A stretch of DNA of 64,000 nucleotides. Source: Pseudanabaena mucicola str. Chao 1806. GTDB taxonomy: Bacteria > Cyanobacteriota > Cyanobacteriia > Pseudanabaenales > Pseudanabaenaceae. Position 1 is the stretch's first letter; every line of letters begins with the position of its first letter. The position numbers and the translations under genes are program-made. Where the stretch lies: positions 1,147,001-1,211,000 of the forward strand of contig NZ_CP097329.1 of NCBI RefSeq assembly GCF_030323025.1. Direction: 5' to 3'. Shown in pieces: positions 1-9,150 of the stretch. The notes beneath the pieces were generated by a model that was not told the origin of the DNA, did not search any database, and was given only the letters and a program-made list of their open reading frames with translations.

Positions 1-287
1 CAGTCTGGGCTATCAGGGGTTTGCTGAGCTGCGAGAATTTCTACAAATCCGTCAGAATAGGACGCTGGACGATAGGCTTGATTGACATGACGATTAAGAG
101 ATGCAGAGTTAAACTGGGTCAGGATATAAATTTTTTCAATACCCGAGTTGATACAGTTGCTCACAGGAATGTCGATCAGTCGATATTTTCCTGCTACGGG
201 GACTGCGGGTTTAGCCCGTGTTTTAGTGAGGGGATATAGTCGGCTTCCCTGTCCACCGCCCAGAATGATAGCCAGTACATTTTTCAT
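1..287 (-). CDS. glgC: Glucose-1-phosphate adenylyltransferase, N-terminal part (cut by window edge)
   Basis: Reading the minus strand from an ATG at 287 gives about 95 residues beginning [20 protein letters not shown], followed by [14 protein letters not shown] and [10 protein letters not shown]. These are the nucleotide-binding loop and early conserved blocks of bacterial ADP-glucose pyrophosphorylase (usual length about 430 residues). The enzyme makes ADP-glucose from glucose-1-phosphate and ATP, the committed step of glycogen synthesis in the cytoplasm, and in cyanobacteria is activated by 3-phosphoglycerate. The frame is open to the window edge, so only the first fifth is visible. The identity is clear; the intactness of the rest cannot be judged. 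Confidence 0.95.
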   Translation of the reverse strand, partial: MKNVLAIILGGGQGSRLYPLTKTRAKPAVPVAGKYRLIDIPVSNCINSGIEKIYILTQFNSASLNRHVNQAYRPASYSDGFVEILAAQQTPDSPD

Positions 288-410
288 AAATTATTCGGAT
301 TATCTTGGCTTGTTTATATGCTTACTTTTCTGAATGCAAATATTGTCTATCTTTGCGGGGATCGTGGCAAGTGATATAGCCTACTTGTCCCAATACTTAC
401 TGTAAACTAG

Positions 411-1011
411 ACATTAATTAAGCTGAAATCTTTGTTTTTTTTAGAAAATATTTAGCATTTACAAACCTGCTGATAAAAAACTAAAGTCAAAACCTGTTAC
501 ACAGCCTCTTTATCAGATGGGTAAAATTCAGTATTTTTACGATCTAATGCTGAAATAACTAATTGGTTGACATCAATCTTTTGTTCAGCCAAACATACCT
601 CACCATACTAATCGCAGACAAAAAGCAGGATTTACCGTCTTTATTAAAAACAGCATACGCCTCTTTTCTACTCAAATTTAATCTTTGTATACTTTCTCGC
701 TACTTCTCTTCCTGCTTTTGTCAATTTATCAGATAGCTGACTGTAAAAAAAAGCTAAGATAATCATTACATCGCTATGCAAAGCACTCACCTAAATGGTT
801 TGTGGAAGCGCACGAATTCGGGGTGCACTTCCACAAACCCAAAAATCTACAAATGATTTAGGACTGCAATATTTAATTTTGATCGATTTAGCTACAGAGC
901 AACTCTAGCCCTTTTTCAAAAATCTCACTGATCGCCAACATCTCACCGTCAGTGGTCATAAAATTTATGATTCTTAGTGGCTTTAAGGCGATCGCTCTTT
1001 TCTAACTCATA
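411..1011. repeat. 600-bp direct repeat, copy 1 (glgC side)
   Basis: This segment matches 1769-2368 almost base for base. I find one base of length difference in a T run and two substitutions, so identity is above 99%. The left boundary is at ACATTAATTAAGCTG and the right boundary at TCTAACTCATA. It carries a palindromic element (793-870) and, at 888-1011, an antisense-oriented relic of dnaE-N split-intein coding sequence. Just beyond its right end lies the stop of the PIN toxin gene. No intact gene is seen in 288-1015; short peptide-like frames inside the repeat (for example a 31-codon minus frame ending at 497) look decayed. Confidence 0.93.
793..870. repeat. Palindromic element, family E (TTTGTGGAAGCGCAC), copy in direct repeat 1
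   Basis: TTTGTGGAAGCGCAC and GTGCACTTCCACAAA form an imperfect stem, followed by the family-specific tail AAAAATCTAC...TTTAGGACTGC. The same arrangement occurs at 2150-2227, 42465-42555 and, degenerate and inverted, at 20708-20798. Confidence 0.8.
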
Positions 1012-1015
1012 TGCG

Positions 1016-1426
1016 CTATAAGCTCAAATAATCTGATACAGAAATAATCTCAATATCTTGAAATGGATTTAGAACAAGCAAATCTTGATCGCCAGTAATA
1101 ATGTAATTTGCTTTCCCGTTAACAGCTAGTTCTAAGAACTTATCATCTTTGCGATCGCGACAAGCTGCAATTTTCTCAACGATTTGCACATTTTCTACAA
1201 TTGCTAAAAAGGCATTGAGAAATTCATTACGCAATTGTTTTGATGAATACCTATCGAACTTAGGACGATTAAAAATGTCTGTAAGTTCTTCAATAATTTC
1301 ATTTGACATGAGAATTTGTCCAGTAATAGATGCTTTGTCAAGGGCTTGTCTTGGAGTAGATCCCTTAAACAGAGCAGCGCTTAAAATTACGTTGGAGTCA
1401 AGGACTATCCTGATTTTACTCATCAA
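1016..1426 (-). CDS. PIN-domain toxin (VapC/COG1569-like RNase)
   Basis: The 136-residue protein starts with the PIN signature IRIVLDSNVILSA. Acidic residues sit at the expected places: D10, E46/E47, D94/D95 (in RDRKDDKFLEL) and D113/D115 (in TGDQDLL). These would hold the catalytic Mg2+ of a VapC-type ribonuclease; family members usually cut tRNA or other RNA. The upstream gene (1416-1631) overlaps it by 11 bp, the classic antitoxin-toxin arrangement. The pair lies exactly between two copies of a 600-bp direct repeat, suggesting acquisition as a unit. RNA target is unknown. Confidence 0.85.
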   Translation of the reverse strand: MMSKIRIVLDSNVILSAALFKGSTPRQALDKASITGQILMSNEIIEELTDIFNRPKFDRYSSKQLRNEFLNAFLAIVENVQIVEKIAACRDRKDDKFLELAVNGKANYIITGDQDLLVLNPFQDIEIISVSDYLSL

Positions 1427-1631
1427 TGATTGCCTGTAAAATTTCTGGCGTTAATCCATTAGCCACAGCTTCATCACTCAGTCTATCCATTGTGTTTTGT
1501 AATTTACTGATTTTTAAGGCTTGTCTCATCCACTGATTGAGCCATGCTTGAATCTGTTGTTGTTGCTCTGGTTGTGAAGATTGAAATGCTTGGGCAATAT
1601 CTTCATCTATTTGAATAGCAATCATTTTCAT
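1416..1631 (-). CDS. Small antitoxin partner of the PIN toxin
   Basis: A 71-residue, Gln-rich, mostly helical protein (MKMIAIQIDEDIAQAFQSS, then a helical QQQQIQAWLNQWMRQAL stretch). It lies upstream of and overlaps the PIN-domain gene, as an antitoxin should. I recognise no named DNA-binding fold, but small helical antitoxins of this size commonly pair with COG1569 PIN proteins in cyanobacteria. Its job as antitoxin is inferred from position and size. Upstream, the sequence ACGGATATGTTTACTTTT occurs twice in tandem (about 1643-1680), possibly an operator. Confidence 0.65.
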   Translation of the reverse strand: MKMIAIQIDEDIAQAFQSSQPEQQQQIQAWLNQWMRQALKISKLQNTMDRLSDEAVANGLTPEILQAIIDE

Positions 1632-1768
1632 AATATATATTACGGATATGTTTACTTTTTACGGATATGTTTACTTTTTATACTGTTGGTAAAGCTTTGG
1701 TAGTTCACTATATTTTCTCTTTGCAAATTCTATAGCTTCTCTAGTTTCTACTATAGACAAGTCAACCA

Positions 1769-2368
1769 ACATTAATTAAGCTGAAATCTTTGTTTTTTTA
1801 GAAAATATTGAGCATTTACAAACCTGCTGATAAAAAACTAAAGTCAAAACCTGTTACACAGCCTCTTTATCAGATGGGTAAAATTCAGTATTTTTACGAT
1901 CTAATGCTGAAATAACTAATTGGTTGACATCAATCTTTTGTTCAGCCAAACATACCTCACCATACTAATCGCAGACAAAAAGCAGGATTTACCGTCTTTA
2001 TTAAAAACAGCATACGCCTCTTTTCTACTCAAATTCAATCTTTGTATACTTTCTCGCTACTTCTCTTCCTGCTTTTGTCAATTTATCAGATAGCTGACTG
2101 TAAAAAAAAGCTAAGATAATCATTACATCGCTATGCAAAGCACTCACCTAAATGGTTTGTGGAAGCGCACGAATTCGGGGTGCACTTCCACAAACCCAAA
2201 AATCTACAAATGATTTAGGACTGCAATATTTAATTTTGATCGATTTAGCTACAGAGCAACTCTAGCCCTTTTTCAAAAATCTCACTGATCGCCAACATCT
2301 CACCGTCAGTGGTCATAAAATTTATGATTCTTAGTGGCTTTAAGGCGATCGCTCTTTTCTAACTCATA
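1769..2368. repeat. 600-bp direct repeat, copy 2 (dnaE side)
   Basis: Second copy of the segment at 411-1011, same orientation. Similarity to dnaE continues past the repeat end (2369-2401), which it does not in copy 1, so copy 2 looks like the resident and copy 1 the derived end. The 757 bp between the copies (1012-1768) is essentially the toxin-antitoxin module. In the rest of 1632-2963 I see only the intein relic, a family B hairpin (2625-2728) and otherwise nothing recognisable. Confidence 0.93.
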
Positions 2369-2401
2369 CTCAAAGATCTCTTGACTACTGCGATTATAGA
2401 A
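2245..2401 (-). pseudogene. Relic of the 3' end of dnaE-N split-intein coding sequence
   Basis: Minus-strand translation gives FYNRSSQEIFEYELE, SDRLKATKNHKF, then after a frameshift MTTDGEMLAISEIFEKGLELLCS and a stop. It aligns along its length with the end of the intact gene at 2964-3120 ([45 protein letters not shown]). The intein TxxH-type block and the C-terminal end of the N-intein are therefore present but broken. A shortened copy of the same relic is at 888-1011. It lies about 0.6 kb downstream of dnaE-N in the same orientation, as expected from an old duplication of the gene's 3' end. Confidence 0.88.
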
Positions 2402-2624
2402 ATATAAAATTTAGAAAATTTTAATTTTTAAACAAGAATATAGATATTTATGGGAACACTTAAGGAGATATTGGAGGGAATTACTTAAGCCGACTCTGTT
2501 TATCTAGGGGTTGTTGACGACATGAACAATAAAACAAAGGGGGAGAAGGAGAGATACTTTTAACCCACAATGGTAATACTTTGAGCTTAAAAAAATGGTC
2601 AAAAATAACGGGTATAAAACAAAC

Positions 2625-2728
2625 TAAGTAGCTAGACATAAGTAAAATAAAAACCGAGAAGTTTGTTCCGCCCGCGTAGCGGGCGGAACAAACTCTGGTT
2701 TTAGGTTTTAATTAAGTTGAGCTACTTA
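2625..2728. repeat. Family B hairpin element (TAAGTAGCTAGACATAAGTAAA)
   Basis: Terminal inverted repeats TAAGTAGCT...AGCTACTTA enclose a strong GC-rich stem (GTTTGTTCCGCCCGCG / CGCGGGCGGAACAAAC). Related copies are at 26247-26335, 44693-44796 and, decayed, 35595-35695. Size and structure suggest a non-autonomous MITE or REP-like element. Confidence 0.8.
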
Positions 2729-2963
2729 CTCTTTTTAGTAGATATATAATTCAGGGTGGTGGGTAAAAGATATTTTAGAGACTCCAGTACTAAGGCGTAA
2801 TCGATAAATCAAAAAATAATTCCCTAACAATTGCAAGATTAGGTTGATCACTCTTCAGTAATTACCACTTCCCAGTTTCTTGTTTTTCTTGGATATTATT
2901 TATCTCCTTGTCAGCGGTTAGCAGCTAATGAATTTTGACTTTTGGAGAAAAGGTGATCGCCAT

Positions 2964-5900
2964 TCAAGTTTGTTTTGCTACAGCCAAATCTAACCCACGT
3001 TCAAAAATCTCATCGATCGCCACCATCTCACCATCAGTAGTCATAAACTTATGATCTTTAGTGGCTCTAATGCGATCGCCATTTTCTAACACATATTCAA
3101 AGACTTCTTGATTGCCGCGATCATGCCATTGGGCAATGGGTTGTGTATAAACAAATCCATTCTCATCAACACTGTAAATCTGACATTCAATTTGATGCTC
3201 CACGATCTTACCGATCGGCATTATGCCATATTCCACAGTTCGCACTAAGGTGTCGTAACTGAGGCAATACTCCGCAAAGAGAACCATCTGATCGAAGAGA
3301 TCGTTAGAAATTTCTTTCCTAATTCCATTCTTCGCGCAACCATCAAGGAAAATAGAACGCTGTTTTTCCATTTCTTCAGGTTTCTTTTTACCCATCGCTC
3401 GACGCAACAAGTCCGCAGCACCGAGGGAATAGCCCGCTAATTCCTGAGCCATTTTCATGATCTGTTCTTGATAACAGTTATGAGTAACGACTCCATTGGC
3501 AAGAAAATAGGGAGAACTTTGATCTGCCATTTCAATATCAAAGCATTCAGATTCCCCGCAATCTTCAACAGATACCACAAATACTGGAATTACTTCATTT
3601 AAAGAATTAGTATCTAACTGGAAAAGTATTGATCCATAGGTAATAGTATCTTCTGTCTCAGTTAAAGACTTTAATGCATAGGCAAACTGATCGCCCTGTG
3701 GTGTTAGAAAACGATGCTCTGGAGTGCAAAAAATTTCTGTACCTGTTGAAAGCGTGATTTTAACAATCGATTTAATGCCACTTTGCCATTGTTTTGCAAC
3801 TTTTGCTGACCATACGCGCTTACCATCAGACGAGAGAACTAGATCCCCTTTGCAAATCTTCTCAATTGCTGTACTTTTGCCATCTGGTCTAGCAATTAAA
3901 GTCCCTTTAGCCAGACATAAAACACCGTAGGTGTTATTTAAAATTGGTTCTAAAGTATGATGCTGATATTCAATCGCTTCTCGTCCATGCTTACGATTAA
4001 TGAACTTAGGAATTAGTCCTGCATCTAAAGGACCAGGTCGATAAAGCGCCAGAATCGAAGAAATATCTTCAATATTGGAAGGCTTGAGATCTTTTACGAT
4101 CTGCTTCATGCCTGACGATTCTAATTGGAAGACACCTTCGAGGTCGCCTTTTTCAAGGAGCTTATAGGTTTTTTGATTTGCCTCTGTGGACATATCGGGG
4201 GCGATCGCATCGATATGGAAATTTGGATCTTGACTATTACGGATTAACTGACTTGTATGCTCAATCGTGGTTAAGTTCCGTAATCCCAAAAAGTCCATTT
4301 TTAATAGACCGAGGGATTCCAAATCTTCCATGGTGTATTGGGTAACGACTTGACCTTCATTACTGCGTTGTAATGGCACAACCTCATCCAATCGGAAAGG
4401 CGCAATCACCACCCCCGCAGCATGAACCCCCGAACTCTTGTTCACACCTTCGATTCGCATCGCCATATCTAGCCACTCGTAAACTTTTGGTTCTTGCTTA
4501 TAGCGATCGCGAAATTCAGGTGCTGGCGAGTCCTCGGAAATCATTACCTTTAATTTGGCAGGCTTGCCTCGAGACACAGGAATCATTTTCGCCATCTTGT
4601 CGGCTTCGCTATAGGAAACATCTAGCACCCGCCCTACATCCTTGAGAACAGCTTTCGAGGTCAAGCGATTAAATGTAACAATCTGTGCGACCCTTTCCTG
4701 CCCATAGCGTTGAGTCACATATTCAATCAATTCACCACGGTGATCAATACAGAAGTCCGTATCAATATCTGGCATTGACTTCCGTTCAGGATTGAGAAAT
4801 CTCTCAAATAGAAGTCCATGATGGATCGGGTCAATATTCGTAATTCCGAGTGAGTAGGCAACAAGGGAACCTGCTGCACTGCCCCGCCCAGGACCAACAG
4901 GAATCTTTTTATCTCTGGCATATTTGATATAGTCCCACACCACAAGAAAGTAAGTCGCAAATCCCATTTGCATAATAATTCCCAATTCAAAGCGCAGACG
5001 TTCTTGATAGTTTTGGGGAATCTCAGCATGGGTTTTTACATTAAATCTTTGCAATAAACCTTGCCATGTCACTTCTTCAAAATAGGTATCAGGAGTATGT
5101 CCTTCGGGAATTGGGTATTCCGCAGCACGGGGATCGCGCATCAGGTCGTAGGGCTTAACCTTATTAGCGGCATGGAGGGTATTCGCCAAAGCCTCCTCAA
5201 TTAACTCATCTTCCAAATGATCGCGAAAGAGCTGCTTCATCTCATCATAAGATTTGAGATATTCCATACCGCTATAACGGAGCCGCTTCTCATCTGAAAT
5301 CAACTTGCCTGTTTGAATACAGAGCAACGCATCATGAGCTTCCACATCGGAACAGGAGGTGAAGTGAGAGTCATTGGTGGCAATTACGCGAATACCCAAT
5401 TCCCTCGCAATCTTGAAAATCTCAACATTCACAATCCGATCTTCAGGATAGCCATGATCTTGAATTTCTAAATAATAATCATCGCCAAAATATTCTTTAT
5501 ACCAAGCTGCTACCCGTCGCGCTTCTTCAGGATCACCTTTCATGATTGCCTGTGGCACTTCTCCCGCTAGACATCCTGATGTCACTATCAAGCCTTCTTT
5601 ATATTGCAGCAGATAATCTTTATTGATACAAGGACGGGCAAAAATGCCTTTACCTTGATAACCCTGTAAATGAGAAATAGTAGTTAATTTAACAAGGTTA
5701 CGATAACCCTGTGTATCTTTGGCAAGAACACATTGATGAAATTTCTTCTTTTTCTCTTGCTTAGTAATATCTCCGTTCAGCACATACATTTCATTACCAA
5801 TGATTGGCTTAATTCCCTTTGATTTGCAGGTTTTGATCAATTCGATCGCCCCATACATCACCCCATGGTCGGTCAAAGCGATCGCAGGCATACCCAATTC

Positions 5901-5990
5901 CGCAGCACGACTAACTAAATCAGGAATTTGGCTTGCTCCATCAAGCAAGCTGTACTCAGTATGAATGTGTAATCCAACAAATCCAGTCAT
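2964..5990 (-). CDS. dnaE: DNA polymerase III alpha subunit, N-terminal split half with two intein elements
   Basis: The 1008-residue product is the N-terminal part of the replicative polymerase. It has a PHP domain (HIHTEYS near residue 8, ALTDHG near 38), the palm aspartates in PDIDTDF and the [10 protein letters not shown] block. A 147-residue mini-intein (692-838) interrupts the polymerase just before CYQEQ. The chain ends with the 100-residue N half of the split DnaE intein (from Cys909, [10 protein letters not shown]), stopping at VAKQT. In cyanobacteria the other half (dnaE-C with the C-intein) is encoded elsewhere and the two are joined by trans protein splicing; it is not in this window. 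So one polypeptide needs one cis- and one trans-splicing event. Start ATG at 5990 precedes the conserved TGFVGLHIH. Confidence 0.97.
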   Translation of the reverse strand: MTGFVGLHIHTEYSLLDGASQIPDLVSRAAELGMPAIALTDHGVMYGAIELIKTCKSKGIKPIIGNEMYVLNGDITKQEKKKKFHQCVLAKDTQGYRNLVKLTTISHLQGYQGKGIFARPCINKDYLLQYKEGLIVTSGCLAGEVPQAIMKGDPEEARRVAAWYKEYFGDDYYLEIQDHGYPEDRIVNVEIFKIARELGIRVIATNDSHFTSCSDVEAHDALLCIQTGKLISDEKRLRYSGMEYLKSYDEMKQLFRDHLEDELIEEALANTLHAANKVKPYDLMRDPRAAEYPIPEGHTPDTYFEEVTWQGLLQRFNVKTHAEIPQNYQERLRFELGIIMQMGFATYFLVVWDYIKYARDKKIPVGPGRGSAAGSLVAYSLGITNIDPIHHGLLFERFLNPERKSMPDIDTDFCIDHRGELIEYVTQRYGQERVAQIVTFNRLTSKAVLKDVGRVLDVSYSEADKMAKMIPVSRGKPAKLKVMISEDSPAPEFRDRYKQEPKVYEWLDMAMRIEGVNKSSGVHAAGVVIAPFRLDEVVPLQRSNEGQVVTQYTMEDLESLGLLKMDFLGLRNLTTIEHTSQLIRNSQDPNFHIDAIAPDMSTEANQKTYKLLEKGDLEGVFQLESSGMKQIVKDLKPSNIEDISSILALYRPGPLDAGLIPKFINRKHGREAIEYQHHTLEPILNNTYGVLCLAKGTLIARPDGKSTAIEKICKGDLVLSSDGKRVWSAKVAKQWQSGIKSIVKITLSTGTEIFCTPEHRFLTPQGDQFAYALKSLTETEDTITYGSILFQLDTNSLNEVIPVFVVSVEDCGESECFDIEMADQSSPYFLANGVVTHNCYQEQIMKMAQELAGYSLGAADLLRRAMGKKKPEEMEKQRSIFLDGCAKNGIRKEISNDLFDQMVLFAEYCLSYDTLVRTVEYGIMPIGKIVEHQIECQIYSVDENGFVYTQPIAQWHDRGNQEVFEYVLENGDRIRATKDHKFMTTDGEMVAIDEIFERGLDLAVAKQT
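2967..3266 (-). other. N-terminal fragment of split DnaE intein
   Basis: It starts at Cys909 after the extein LFAEY and runs about 100 residues: [14 protein letters not shown] (block A), [11 protein letters not shown] (block B), [16 protein letters not shown] at the end. This is the usual Npu/Ssp DnaE-type N-intein. It associates with the C-intein on dnaE-C and excises to ligate the polymerase halves. Confidence 0.95.
3477..3917 (-). other. Mini-intein inserted in DnaE before YQEQ
   Basis: 147 residues from Cys692 ([14 protein letters not shown]) to the terminal Asn in GVVTHN, followed by Cys+1 of the extein (CYQEQIMK). Blocks A, B (TPEHRFLT), F and G (VVTHN/C) are present. The distance between B and F is too short for a homing endonuclease domain, so this is a splicing-only mini-intein. 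Cys1, the block B His, penultimate His, terminal Asn and Cys+1 are all intact, so it should splice in cis. Confidence 0.94.
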
Positions 5991-6339
5991 AGCGCTCTAC
6001 AAATCAAATCTAAGTAGCTAGATTAGCACGATCCTATAAATTGATGAGGCTATGCAAAATTAAGACTTAGCTAAAACCCCAATTGCCCTCATCGCCAGTT
6101 TTAGTCGCTAATGAATAGTTAGTGCCATGAGTGGAAGCATGTGAGTCAGAATAAGAGAAGGTCAGTTTGGACAAGGGCTTGAGCTGTTATGAGTTGTTGG
6201 TAGTCATGCAATGTAATTGTGTTGCATGACTACCCAGTTGTTATTTTTATAATCAAAATATGACCTGTACTGCAATAGTCATTCGCTGCTAGACTAGCAA
6301 AAGAAAAAATTTTTAACGATTAGCACAAGTACTGAATCG
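5991..6339. other. Divergent intergenic region dnaE / pdhA
   Basis: About 350 bp between divergently transcribed dnaE and pdhA, so it must hold both promoters. I see a small palindrome GGTAGTCATGCA...TGCATGACTACC (6199-6234), a shortened family C element, and no gene. I cannot place promoter boxes with confidence. Confidence 0.5.
6199..6234. repeat. Short family C palindrome
   Basis: GGTAGTCATGCA and TGCATGACTACC are perfect 12-bp inverted repeats around ATGTAATTGTGT. They are the terminal sequences of the larger family C elements (for example 18352-18431) without the GC-rich centre, so this looks like an internal deletion derivative. Confidence 0.75.
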
Positions 6340-7368
6340 ATGTCTCAAAAAACTGTTGCGCCTGTTGCGACCTCTGAGCTTAATCTCACCAAAGAAGAAG
6401 TCCTTACCATCTATGAAGATATGGTATTGGGGCGGACTTTTGAAGACAAGTGCGCTGAGATGTATTATCGCGGAAGAATGTTTGGGTTTGTGCATTTGTA
6501 CAATGGTCAAGAAGCGGTTGCTACTGGCGTAATCAAAGCAATGCGCCCCGACGACTATGTATGTAGCACTTACCGCGATCACGTTCACGCTCTTAGCGCA
6601 GGTGTTACAGCCAATGAGGTCATGGCTGAGCTATTTGGCAAAGAGACAGGATGCAGTAAGGGGCGTGGTGGCTCCATGCATATCTTCTCTGCTAAGAATA
6701 ATTTCTTAGGTGGCTATGCCTTCGTTTCTGAAGGTATACCCGTGGCCGCAGGTGCAGCATTTCAGTCCAAATATCGCCGCGAAGTAATGGGCGATCCTAA
6801 TGCTGACCAAGTGACTGCTTGTTTCTTTGGTGATGGCGCAAGTAATAATGGTCAATTTTTCGAGACACTCAATATGGCGGCTCTATGGAAGTTGCCCATC
6901 ATTTTTGTAATCGAAAATAATGACTGGGCGATCGGCATGAAGCATGAACGGGCTACTTCCGATGTGAGAATTCATAAGAAAGCTGCTGCTTTTGGAATGC
7001 CTGGTTATGAAGTGGATGGCATGGATGTAATTGAAGTACGGAAACACGCTCAAGAAGCAATCCGTCGCGCTCGTGCTGGTGAAGGTCCTACAGTCTTAGA
7101 ATGTATGACCTATCGCTTTAGAGGTCACTCTCTCGCTGACCCCGATGAATTACGCAGCAAGGAAGACAAAGATAAATGGTTTGGTCGTGATCCAATTAAA
7201 ATTTTTGCTAGCCGTGTGATTGAGCATAGATTAGTTGATGAAAGCCAACTGAAGGCGATCGACAAAAAGATCCGTAATGTCGTAGAGGAATGTGTTCGCT
7301 TTGCAGAAGAATCTCCTGAGCCAGATCCTAAGGATCTATTCCGTTATCAATTTGCTGAAGACGAGTAA
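6340..7368 (+). CDS. pdhA: Pyruvate dehydrogenase E1 component, alpha subunit
   Basis: A 342-residue protein of the usual E1-alpha length. The thiamine-diphosphate/Mg motif [10 protein letters not shown] (near residue 165) ends at [25 protein letters not shown] and [11 protein letters not shown] near the N-terminus and the phosphorylation-loop-like region [14 protein letters not shown] are all typical. With the beta subunit (not here) it decarboxylates pyruvate and passes the acetyl group to E2 lipoyl groups, feeding acetyl-CoA to fatty acid synthesis and the TCA branch in the cytoplasm. It stands alone, followed by a strong hairpin terminator. The divergent neighbour is dnaE. Confidence 0.96.
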   Translation: MSQKTVAPVATSELNLTKEEVLTIYEDMVLGRTFEDKCAEMYYRGRMFGFVHLYNGQEAVATGVIKAMRPDDYVCSTYRDHVHALSAGVTANEVMAELFGKETGCSKGRGGSMHIFSAKNNFLGGYAFVSEGIPVAAGAAFQSKYRREVMGDPNADQVTACFFGDGASNNGQFFETLNMAALWKLPIIFVIENNDWAIGMKHERATSDVRIHKKAAAFGMPGYEVDGMDVIEVRKHAQEAIRRARAGEGPTVLECMTYRFRGHSLADPDELRSKEDKDKWFGRDPIKIFASRVIEHRLVDESQLKAIDKKIRNVVEECVRFAEESPEPDPKDLFRYQFAEDE

Positions 7369-7423
7369 AAATTACCCAACCTTGTACTAATTGTCTCTAT
7401 CAAGAGTTTACATTAAAAAATAG

Positions 7424-7484
7424 AAAAAATTCATTAAAAATGCTATAAAATATCAATTTTATAGCATTTTTAATGAATTTTTTG
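7424..7484. terminator. Long AT-rich hairpin terminator after pdhA
   Basis: AAAAAATTCATTAAAAATGC plus TATAAAAT pairs with its exact complement across a four-base loop (ATCA), giving a stem of about 28 bp ending in T-rich sequence. It lies 55 bp after the pdhA stop. The stem is unusually long and perfect for a terminator. Confidence 0.75.
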
Positions 7485-7547
7485 TTTTTTGTAGTAAATT
7501 ACTAATAGCATAAGAAATATTCTTCTTAATTTTAGTGAACGCCAGTT

Positions 7548-7809
7548 ATGGTAGGATTTCTACTCTCAATGGCATTCCTCTCACTTGTAGGTGGCAATGT
7601 TTATCTATACAAGCAACTCAAAGGGAATCGTGAGAAAGCAGCCATAAATCAAACAAGGCTACAAGAGCAATTACAAAAAGCAACTCAAGATCGACAGCGT
7701 ATTCAAAAACATCTAGACCAATACAGTGGAATTCTTGACAAAGAAGACTACGAAAAAAAAGCTTGCAGATAAGATTTCTCAGCTTAAGCAGGATATGGTA
7801 GTGATCTAG
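7548..7809 (+). pseudogene. Membrane-anchored coiled-coil protein fragment, frameshifted
   Basis: The first 74 codons encode an N-terminal membrane segment (VGFLLSMAFLSLVGGNVYLY) and then a charged coiled coil (QLQKATQDRQRIQKHLDQYSGIL). At a run of eight A's (about 7750-7757) the frame ends soon after in ACR-stop, whereas the shifted frame continues as coiled coil (KLADKISQLKQDMVVI) to a stop at 7807-7809. This resembles the N-terminus of DUF4041/GIY-YIG-type proteins, cut short. A one-base indel in the A run is the simplest explanation; a base-calling error is possible. Confidence 0.5.
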
Positions 7810-7862
7810 AGGTAAGGATAGACTAGAAGGGAGAGAAAAAAGCAAAGAAATGAGAACTAAAT

Positions 7863-8219
7863 ATGAGATGCTCTAGATGTGAGAGCGAGAATATTGTGCT
7901 TAATGGCTTAACACGTCATGGTAAGCAAAATCATAAATGTCGTGATTGTGATCGTCAATTTAGCTTAGAACCAAAGAATAAGCCAATCTCAGATGAAACA
8001 AAAGCATTGATTGAAAAGCTAATGCTAGAACGAGTATCACTAAGAGCAATAGTAAGGATTACTGGTGTTTCACTACAATGGTTACAAAGCTATGTAAATG
8101 GTAAATCTCGTGCTACTTCACGAAATTTAGAAGTTAGTATCAAAAAAAAGCAAGTTGACCATTCAATGATAAATACTTTGATAAATACATTTTATAGCGA
8201 TCGCCAATCCGTAAAATAA
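7863..8219 (+). CDS. IS1-family InsA-like zinc-ribbon/HTH protein (partial transposase)
   Basis: A 118-residue protein starting with a four-Cys ribbon (CSRCESENIV ... HKCRDCDRQF) and an HTH segment (SLRAIVRITGVSLQWLQSYV). This is the layout of InsA, the DNA-binding first frame of IS1-type transposases in cyanobacteria. The C-terminal catalytic DDE part (InsB) is missing and no terminal inverted repeats are evident. It is therefore an orphan fragment, possibly still able to bind DNA. It follows a frameshifted coiled-coil gene fragment, so this spot has seen rearrangement. Confidence 0.75.
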   Translation: MRCSRCESENIVLNGLTRHGKQNHKCRDCDRQFSLEPKNKPISDETKALIEKLMLERVSLRAIVRITGVSLQWLQSYVNGKSRATSRNLEVSIKKKQVDHSMINTLINTFYSDRQSVK

Positions 8220-8245
8220 AGCTAAAGACTCACAGAGAAAATGCT

Positions 8246-9127
8246 ATGTTCACTCGTTATCTGAAATTGCCTTTGCTAATTGCTTTAAGTTTACTGACAG
8301 TGATTGCGGCGGTGATATTTGGCGTATCCAAGGCAGATGCTTTGCAAGTAATGCTGAGACCAAATCCACCCGTACTTGGTGATACGGTATCGGTATGGAT
8401 TGCTACTGATAAAAAAACGGGTGTGCCACCAACGGTATTGGTTGATCGTAAGCAGTTTCCCGCATTCCAAATGTCAGCTAATCGTTGGCGGGCGTTTATT
8501 CCCACAACTCCCCTTGATCAAGCAGGGCTAAAGCAGGTGGTGGTCAAAGGTGATGGCTTGCAGCAAATTCTACCAATGCAATTAGGCGATCGCGACTTTC
8601 CAACCCAGAGTATTTGGCTGAGCGGATCTGGTAGTGATTTAGAGCCAACGGATTACGAATGGGATAAGGTTTCCGCTTTTAAGAAATTGGTAACGCCTCA
8701 AAAGTTCTGGAATGGAGTATTTTTGAAACCGAATGAAGGTGAGATTACTACAGGCTTTGGGGTGCGCCGCTATTACAATGGGGAATTTGCTAATGATTAC
8801 TACCATCGCGGCATTGACTATGCGGGTGGCTATGGCTCTCCAGTGATTGCACCTGCGGCTGGCTATGTGCGCTTAGTAGGAACGGTGTCACAGGGATTCC
8901 GTTTGCATGGCAATACTGTTGGCGTAGATCACGGGCAAGGCGTAGAGAGTATATTTCTCCATCTCAGCGAAATTTATGTAAAAGAAGGAGATTTTGTGAA
9001 TGCTGGTCAAGCGATTGGTGCAGTCGGGGCAACGGGTGCGGCAACTGGTCCCCATTTGCATTGGGGACTTTATGTAAATGGCGAATCGATTAATCCTGTA
9101 GCTTGGCGATACGAAGGTGTCGAATAG
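8246..9127 (+). CDS. M23-family metallopeptidase (LytM-type), exported
   Basis: A 293-residue protein with an N-terminal hydrophobic signal (LPLLIALSLLTVIAAVIFGVS). A beta-rich region follows, and then a C-terminal LytM domain with the zinc ligands in YHRGIDYAGGYG (near 187) and HLHWGLYV (near 271). Such enzymes cut peptidoglycan cross-bridges or stems in the periplasm; the exact bond cannot be told from sequence. The N-terminal part resembles the secretory-control domain seen in cyanobacterial M23 proteins. Convergent with the prepilin peptidase gene 23 bp downstream. Confidence 0.9.
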   Translation: MFTRYLKLPLLIALSLLTVIAAVIFGVSKADALQVMLRPNPPVLGDTVSVWIATDKKTGVPPTVLVDRKQFPAFQMSANRWRAFIPTTPLDQAGLKQVVVKGDGLQQILPMQLGDRDFPTQSIWLSGSGSDLEPTDYEWDKVSAFKKLVTPQKFWNGVFLKPNEGEITTGFGVRRYYNGEFANDYYHRGIDYAGGYGSPVIAPAAGYVRLVGTVSQGFRLHGNTVGVDHGQGVESIFLHLSEIYVKEGDFVNAGQAIGAVGATGAATGPHLHWGLYVNGESINPVAWRYEGVE

Positions 9128-9150
9128 GCAAAATCACAATTTGTGTTTAT

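Noticed and set aside
3477-3917. Homing endonuclease inside the DnaE mini-intein
   Set aside because: Only 147 residues with blocks A, B, F and G; there is no room for a LAGLIDADG or HNH domain.
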